From Lachnospiraceae bacterium UBA3632 (GTDB lineage Bacteria; Bacillota; Clostridia; Lachnospirales; Lachnospiraceae), in NCBI GenBank assembly GCA_002373975.1, contig DFKZ01000006.1, positions 5,078 through 15,523 of the forward strand: 10,446 nucleotides of DNA, written 5' to 3'. Position numbers and translations under genes: made by a program. Below, piece after piece: positions 7,067 through 10,446 of the stretch; position 1 is the first letter of the stretch, and the number at the start of each line of letters is the position of its first letter. Below the pieces are notes generated by a model. It ran no database searches. It worked only from the letters and a program-made list of their open reading frames with translations, and was not told the origin of the DNA.

Positions 7067-7516
7067 TTACTGTCCCAGCTCAAGGCCCTGTCTGGCCATA
7101 TTCTTACTGGCGGTAAAAGCGGTGGAGTTGGCCTCATACGAGCGGCTGGCGTCAATGAGGTTGGTCATCTCGGTGATAATATTTACATTGGGATATGTTA
7201 CATATCCGTTCTCATCGGCATCGGGATGTGATGGATCGTATACCATATTCATCTCGGTAGCATGATCCTCGAATACTCTGGTGACCTTAACACCTTTTCC
7301 GGCATAATTCTTTCTTATTGAACCCAGAACGTGGCTGAAGCTGTCGCTGTTTCTGACTCCCTTTTCCTCGAACACCACAACTTTCCTACGATAAGGATCA
7401 CCATCCTCGGTTCTGGTGGTATTGGCATTGGCCACGTTCTCCGCAATTATATCCATGCGGTATCTCTGCGCGGTAAGTCCCGATGCACTTGTGTCAAATG
7501 ATGTAAACATGCTCAT
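7067..7516 (-). CDS. flgC: flagellar basal-body rod protein FlgC
   Basis: Second proximal rod subunit, built into the rod together with FlgB after export. The protein has 149 residues, normal for FlgC. The N-terminus MFTSFDTSASGLTAQRYRMD leads into ENVANANTTRTEDGDPYRRK (26-45), the rod-family motif. The C-terminal half has YDPSHPDADENGYVTYPNVN followed by EMTNLIDASRSYEAN (116-130), diagnostic of FlgC. The start at 7516 has AGAGGG (7529-7524) seven bases upstream. A second ATG two codons later is possible but worse placed. fliE begins 56 bases after the TAA stop. Confidence 0.97.
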   Translation of the reverse strand: MSMFTSFDTSASGLTAQRYRMDIIAENVANANTTRTEDGDPYRRKVVVFEEKGVRNSDSFSHVLGSIRKNYAGKGVKVTRVFEDHATEMNMVYDPSHPDADENGYVTYPNVNIITEMTNLIDASRSYEANSTAFTASKNMARQGLELGQ

Positions 7517-7532
7517 ATCGTTACCCTCTTAG

Positions 7533-7925
7533 CTACTTCCTCATGGCTGCCTGGAGATTCTGGAATTCCTGTGAAATGCTCCTCATCAGCCCCTGATATT
7601 TAAGCTGGTTCTGTGCCAGATAAACATTCTCATTCTCTATATCAACATTGTTCCCGTCCAGCCTGTAGGAAAAATCCGAAGCATCGGTATATGTACCCAC
7701 CTTCAGACGGCGCAGCTTGACATTGGCCACCTTTGTGTCGGTATCCACAAGGACATTGTTCCCAAGCTCTCTGGCGAGTACCGACTCAAAGTCCACATCC
7801 TGGCGCTTATAGAGCGGAGTATCGACATTGGCAATATTATTGGCAATAGCCTCATTTCTGAGCCATGACGCATCTGCCGCTTTTTCAAGGACATTGATGT
7901 AATCAAATGCATTTGTTCCAATCAT
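7533..7925 (-). CDS. flgB: flagellar basal-body proximal rod protein FlgB
   Basis: Proximal rod subunit of the flagellar basal body, exported by the flagellar type III system and assembled beyond the MS ring. The protein has 130 residues, the usual size. The N-terminal motif ANNIANVDTPLYKRQDVDFE (28-47) is the flagellar rod (Flg_bb_rod) signature, and the C-terminal half carries DGNNVDIENEN and VYLAQNQLKYQ (90-111), typical of FlgB. I chose the ATG at 7925 (MIGTNAFDYI). An in-frame extension by 12 residues is open, but its sequence (MQWWFIDERDVT) is unlike the family and covers the AAAGGG ribosome site. It is the first gene of the flagellar operon, and flgC starts 16 bases after its TAG stop. 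Confidence 0.96.
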   Translation of the reverse strand: MIGTNAFDYINVLEKAADASWLRNEAIANNIANVDTPLYKRQDVDFESVLARELGNNVLVDTDTKVANVKLRRLKVGTYTDASDFSYRLDGNNVDIENENVYLAQNQLKYQGLMRSISQEFQNLQAAMRK

Positions 7926-7978
7926 CGTGACATCCCTTTCGTCAATAAACCACCACTGCAAAACTTCTCGTATTTCAC

Positions 7979-8005
7979 ATTATCACAAATCGGACAAAAT
8001 AACAA
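7979..8005 (-). promoter_or_regulatory. candidate extended -10 promoter for flgB
   Basis: On the minus strand TGT-GATAAT (7987-7979) is an extended -10 with a 5/6 hexamer. A weak -35, TTGTTA (8005-8000), sits 15 bases upstream, which is short, but an extended -10 can make up for this. The overlapping CCGATTT (7993-7987) resembles the -10 of sigma-D/FliA promoters, but no TAAA-like -35 lies at the right distance. The predicted leader is about 45 bases. Confidence 0.45.
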
Positions 8006-8019
8006 CTAAAAAAGGGAAA

Positions 8020-8048
8020 ATTAACTATATCTTGTGGTTTTTTGTCAA
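8020..8048 (-). promoter_or_regulatory. candidate upstream sigma-A-type promoter of the flagellar operon
   Basis: On the minus strand a perfect -35 TTGACA (8048-8043) is followed after exactly 17 bases by GTTAAT (8025-8020), a 4/6 match to the -10. The -10 overlaps GAAAATT (8016-8022, plus strand), which is a perfect half of a CodY box, although the other half is not present. The -35 lies inside the loop of the GTGGTTT/AAACCAC inverted repeat. The predicted transcript leader to flgB would be close to 90 bases. Confidence 0.4.
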
Positions 8049-8211
8049 AAATATTATTGTAAACCACCATAGGTGCTCTCTGCCCATATATAGCAAAAGA
8101 TCCCCGGTAAATGCGCCATAATCCCTTCGCGCAGGTCCCGGGAACCTCTAAATCCTTTTATCTGTATGAAATTGAGTCCGCTTGATCGGCGGTATGTTTA
8201 TCCTTTCTCCT

Positions 8212-8994
8212 CTAGCGCATTCTGCGCCTAAGCTCATCGATCTCGTCAAAAACAAAATCGTTGAGCACTTTTATGTACGTTCCCTTCATTCCGGAGGAAC
8301 GGGACTCTATCACACCCGCACTCTCGAATTTACGCAGAGCATTAACAATAACAGACCTTGTAATACCAACCTTGTCTGCGATCTTGCTTGCCACAAGGAT
8401 GCCCTCGTTTCCGCCCAGCTCATCAAAAATATGAACTATGGCTTCAACCTCGGAATAAGACAGGGTGCTGATCGCCGATTTTACAACTGCGATCTTGCGG
8501 GATTCCTCCGCGCTTTCCTCGCTGACCGATCTGAGCATCTCAAGCCCGACTACGGTAGTTCCGTACTCACACAGTATGATGTCATCTATCTCGTAGGGAG
8601 CCCCCATCCTGTACAAAAACAGTGTCCCGAGCCTCTCTCCGGCTATCTCGATGGGAGTGATTATCGCCTGATACTTCTTTGAATCGGTATTTTCAAAGCC
8701 CAAGGTGCTGAGGCTGACATTTTCCTTGGTGGAAAGTATCCCGAGGAAACGCTCGTTCAGCATATCGTCAATAAAGCTGCCGACGCGATTGGCGATAAGT
8801 TCTTCTATTCTGTCGGTTCCTTCGGAGAATCCCACTCCGAGGATCTTGCCCTTTCGGCTGATAACCAAAACGTTAGAAGAGAGTATCTCTTTCATAACAT
8901 CACAGATATCGTTAAATACGACCTTGCTTGAATTGTTGTTGTGAAGCAATTTACCTATTTTTCTGGTCTTGTCAAGAAGAGACACGCCGCTCAT
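8212..8994 (-). CDS. codY: GTP- and branched-chain-amino-acid-sensing global regulator CodY
   Basis: Global transcription regulator of Firmicutes that binds DNA when GTP and isoleucine, leucine or valine are plentiful. It represses nitrogen, amino acid and adaptation genes and, in Bacillus, also motility. The protein has 260 residues (Bacillus subtilis CodY has 259). Residues 1-155 are the GAF ligand-binding part; R62 in TDRIEEL appears to match the arginine that contacts the ligand carboxylate. ERLGTLFLYR (120-129) and EYGTTVVGLE (143-152) are conserved blocks. The C-terminal winged helix-turn-helix (about 200-240) is nearly identical to the family: ASKIADKVGITRSVIVNALR, then ESAGVIESR and GMKGTYIKVLN. 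The start ATG has a strong AGGAGG (9005-9000) five bases upstream. The gene sits directly before flgB, as in Bacillus. There is no clear terminator after it, so some read-through into flagellar genes is possible. Confidence 0.98.
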   Translation of the reverse strand: MSGVSLLDKTRKIGKLLHNNNSSKVVFNDICDVMKEILSSNVLVISRKGKILGVGFSEGTDRIEELIANRVGSFIDDMLNERFLGILSTKENVSLSTLGFENTDSKKYQAIITPIEIAGERLGTLFLYRMGAPYEIDDIILCEYGTTVVGLEMLRSVSEESAEESRKIAVVKSAISTLSYSEVEAIVHIFDELGGNEGILVASKIADKVGITRSVIVNALRKFESAGVIESRSSGMKGTYIKVLNDFVFDEIDELRRRMR

Positions 8995-9034
8995 ACCATC
9001 CTCCTGTATGATACCGATTATCAGTAATAATCAT

Positions 9035-9057
9035 TTGCCGTTTCGGTAATCCGGCAA
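9035..9057. repeat. short inverted repeat in codY leader
   Basis: TTGCCG (9035-9040) and CGGCAA (9052-9057) form a 6-bp inverted repeat with an 11-base spacer, about 40 bases before the codY start. It has no following T tract, so it is not a terminator. It could be a small mRNA hairpin or an operator; nothing in the sequence decides this. Confidence 0.35.
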
Positions 9058-9070
9058 TTATTCACACATC

Positions 9071-9114
9071 AATATAGACGATATTAGCTTATCACAACTT
9101 TAATATAATTTCAA
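9071..9114 (-). promoter_or_regulatory. candidate codY promoter region
   Basis: AT-rich DNA between topA and codY. On the minus strand two sigma-A-like arrangements can be read. One is TTGAAA (9114-9109), 17 bases, then TAAGCT (9091-9086). The other is TTGTGA (9097-9092), 15 bases, then TATATT (9076-9071). Neither is a strong match: the first has a poor -10 and the second a short spacer. A promoter here is likely because codY has its own leader and no gene overlaps the gap, but which hexamers are used is not decided by the sequence. Confidence 0.3.
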
Positions 9115-9121
9115 GCAAATT
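9107..9121. promoter_or_regulatory. candidate CodY-binding box upstream of codY
   Basis: The 15-mer AATTTCAAGCAAATT matches the published CodY consensus AATTTTCWGAAAATT at 12 of 15 positions; the three mismatches are in the central part and both AATTT/AAATT arms are intact. It lies upstream of codY and overlaps one candidate -35 hexamer, a place where bound CodY could repress its own gene. The region is AT-rich, so a chance match is possible. Confidence 0.35.
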
Positions 9122-9142
9122 GACAGAATATTTAATAAAATA

Positions 9143-10446
9143 TCAGTTTTCTTTGCCGGATTTTGTGGAATAACCGCAGTCTTTGTTGCTGCAAAGGTTT
9201 CTGTTACCCTTTTCCACCATATAGCTTCCACATTTTGGGCATTTTTCTTCTACCGGTTTATCCCATGAGACGAAATCGCACTCGGGGAAGCCGATACATC
9301 CGTAGAATCTGCGTCCCTTTTTGGACATCTTCATCACCACATCCTTGCCGCATTTAGGGCAGGGAATGCCTATCTTTTCAAAGAAGGGCTTGGTGAATCT
9401 GCACTCGGGGAAGCCGGGGCAAGCCAGGAATTTGCCGTGGGGACCGTATTTGATCACCATCCTGCGCCCACACTCCTCACATATTTCATCGGAGAGTTCG
9501 TCCTCTATCTTTATCTTTGAGAGCTCATTCTCGGCATTTTTAACAGCTTCATCCAGGTCGGGGTAGAAGTTTTCGAGAATGGTTTTCCAGCCCACCTCTC
9601 CGTTCTCCACTCCGTCAAGAAGTGCTTCAAGATTAGCCGTAAAATTGATATCGACTATCGTAGGGAACGCCTCGATCATGATATCGTTTACAGCATTTCC
9701 GAGCTCTGTAGCAAAGAGATTCTTGCCTTCTTTTGCCACGTATCTTCTGGAGATTATGGTGGAAATGGTCGGAGCATAGGTGCTGGGGCGTCCGATTCCT
9801 TTTTCTTCGAGGGTCCTTACAAGGGATGCCTCTGTAAAATGAGCCGGAGGCTGTGTGAAATGCTGCTTCGGATCAAGATTATCAAGCGTAAGCTTGCTCT
9901 TTTTGTTGATCGCGCTGGTAAGAGCATTTTCCTCTTCCTCATCTCCGGGATTATAAACACTCATGAATCCCTCGAAAATGCATCTGCTTGCCGAAAGTGT
10001 AAAAATGTGCTCTCCCGCACCTATCTTTATATTTGTGGTTTCGTATTTGGCGGGAGCCATGCGGCTTGCCAAAAAGCGCTTCCATATAAGGGAATAGAGC
10101 CTGTACAGATCCCTCGGAAGCTGATCCTTAAGGTCGGAAGGAGTCTTTTCGATATCAGTCGGTCTTATAGCCTCATGAGCATCCTGGATCTTCTTTCCGG
10201 ATGTTGCGGCAGCCTGCTTGCTGCCCTGGAATTTGTCGGAATAGTGTGCCTTTATGAAATCGTAAGCCATCTTCTCCGCTTCGTTCGATACTCTGGTGGA
10301 ATCGGTACGAAGATATGAAATAAGACCTACCGTTCCCTCTCCTTTTATCTCCACGCCTTCGTAGAGCTGCTGGGCGATCCGCATCGTCTTCTGGGTGGTG
10401 TAGTTCAGCTGCTTGCTCGCTTCCTGCTGCAGCGTCGAGGTGGTGA
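9143..10446 (-). CDS. topA: DNA topoisomerase I, type IA (partial, N-terminus beyond right edge)
   Basis: Type IA topoisomerase that relaxes negative supercoils through a transient 5'-phosphotyrosine break. The reading frame stays open to the right edge, so the N-terminal Toprim part is outside; about 434 residues are visible. Numbering from the Met codon at 10384: the fragment upstream (TTSTLQQEASKQLNYTT) is the usual sequence before the active site. The catalytic tyrosine is Y24 in GLISYLRTDSTR (codon 10313-10315). HEAIRPTD (about 70-77) and GIGRPSTYA (196-204) are family motifs. The tail carries three four-cysteine zinc ribbons: C302/C305/C322/C328, C342/C345/C363/C369 and C382/C385/C398/C403, as in many Firmicutes and clostridial TopA proteins. 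It ends with a TGA stop. The Met at 10384 is internal, not the start. The family assignment is certain; the total length cannot be judged here. Confidence 0.97.
   Translation of the reverse strand, partial: TTSTLQQEASKQLNYTTQKTMRIAQQLYEGVEIKGEGTVGLISYLRTDSTRVSNEAEKMAYDFIKAHYSDKFQGSKQAAATSGKKIQDAHEAIRPTDIEKTPSDLKDQLPRDLYRLYSLIWKRFLASRMAPAKYETTNIKIGAGEHIFTLSASRCIFEGFMSVYNPGDEEEENALTSAINKKSKLTLDNLDPKQHFTQPPAHFTEASLVRTLEEKGIGRPSTYAPTISTIISRRYVAKEGKNLFATELGNAVNDIMIEAFPTIVDINFTANLEALLDGVENGEVGWKTILENFYPDLDEAVKNAENELSKIKIEDELSDEICEECGRRMVIKYGPHGKFLACPGFPECRFTKPFFEKIGIPCPKCGKDVVMKMSKKGRRFYGCIGFPECDFVSWDKPVEEKCPKCGSYMVEKGNRNLCSNKDCGYSTKSGKEN

Larger units (their letters stand above)
7926..8211 (-). 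promoter_or_regulatory. codY-flgB intergenic leader region
   Basis: This 286-base gap has no convincing gene. It is AT-rich in its flgB-proximal half and carries two candidate promoters (listed separately) and repeated GTGGTTT-type words. These are TAAACCACCA at 7946-7955 and again at 8060-8069, plus GTGGTTT at 8034-8040, which forms an inverted repeat with AAACCAC at 8061-8067. A small hairpin can form at 8133-8147 around CCCGGG, but no T run follows it on the minus strand, so I do not call it a terminator. The flgB ribosome site is the modest AAAGGG at 7939-7934, eight bases before the ATG. Confidence 0.6.

Noticed and set aside
7533..7961. Longer FlgB start at 7961 (MQWWFIDERDVT...)
   Set aside because: The extra residues do not look like FlgB, and the ATG at 7925 has its own ribosome site and gives the usual length.
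7987..7993. Sigma-D/FliA-type -10 (CCGATTT) for flgB
   Set aside because: No TAAA-like -35 at the expected 15-16 base spacing, and early flagellar genes are usually driven by the main sigma factor.
8054..8119. Possible 21-residue small ORF on the minus strand in the codY-flgB gap
   Set aside because: The GAAGGG before it is only three bases from the ATG, and the peptide has no recognisable character; it could easily be chance.
8133..8147. CCCGGG-centred hairpin after codY as a terminator
   Set aside because: Short stem with a 3-base loop and no T tract on the minus strand.
8182..8682. 166-residue open frame on the plus strand opposite codY
   Set aside because: codY on the minus strand is unmistakable and full-length; the plus frame has no recognisable domain or ribosome site.
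9128..9143. ATATTT-AATA-AAATAT palindrome at the topA stop as a terminator
   Set aside because: The stem is all A-T and too weak; no clear T run follows a stable GC stem.
9839..10318. 159-residue open frame on the plus strand opposite topA
   Set aside because: Lies antisense to the TopA catalytic region, with no family resemblance.

Overview
The window is a chromosomal segment of a motile, low-to-mid GC Gram-positive bacterium. It is most likely a clostridium of the Lachnospiraceae type. This rests on a full-length CodY (a Firmicutes regulator), on the gene order topA-codY-flgB-flgC-fliE-fliF-fliG-fliH-fliI-fliJ-ylxF, and on the protein sequences themselves. The family-level assignment is an inference. 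Every convincing gene lies on the minus strand, so transcription runs from the right edge (10446) to the left edge (1).

Right to left: the 3' part of topA (DNA topoisomerase I, N-terminus beyond the edge) ends at 9143. A 148-base AT-rich gap carries a candidate promoter and a candidate CodY box. codY follows (8994-8212). A 286-base leader with two candidate sigma-A-type promoters opens the flagellar basal-body and export operon. In it are flgB and flgC (rod), fliE (MS-ring/rod adaptor), fliF (MS ring), fliG (rotor/switch), fliH, fliI and fliJ (export ATPase complex), and a membrane-anchored coiled-coil protein of the YlxF/MotE type with an MgtE-N-like tail. Genes from fliG to ylxF are spaced by 1 to 44 bases or overlap, as expected for translational coupling. 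fliK would normally come next and would lie beyond the left edge.

The unusual element is a roughly 110-base, three-hairpin palindromic repeat present in two copies. One lies in the fliE-fliF gap (6562-6677) and one directly after the ylxF-like gene (98-208). The two copies differ at paired positions in a compensatory way, so the fold is conserved rather than only the sequence. Two hairpin loops share a self-complementary GTAC, and the heptamer GCGAAGC recurs through the element. In both places the flanking gene's stop codon lies in the repeat's GCTTA end. The left edge (1-97) holds further inverted repeats and fragments of the same element, which suggests a mosaic or tandem arrangement. I see no tRNA, rRNA, CRISPR array, insertion sequence or phage gene.
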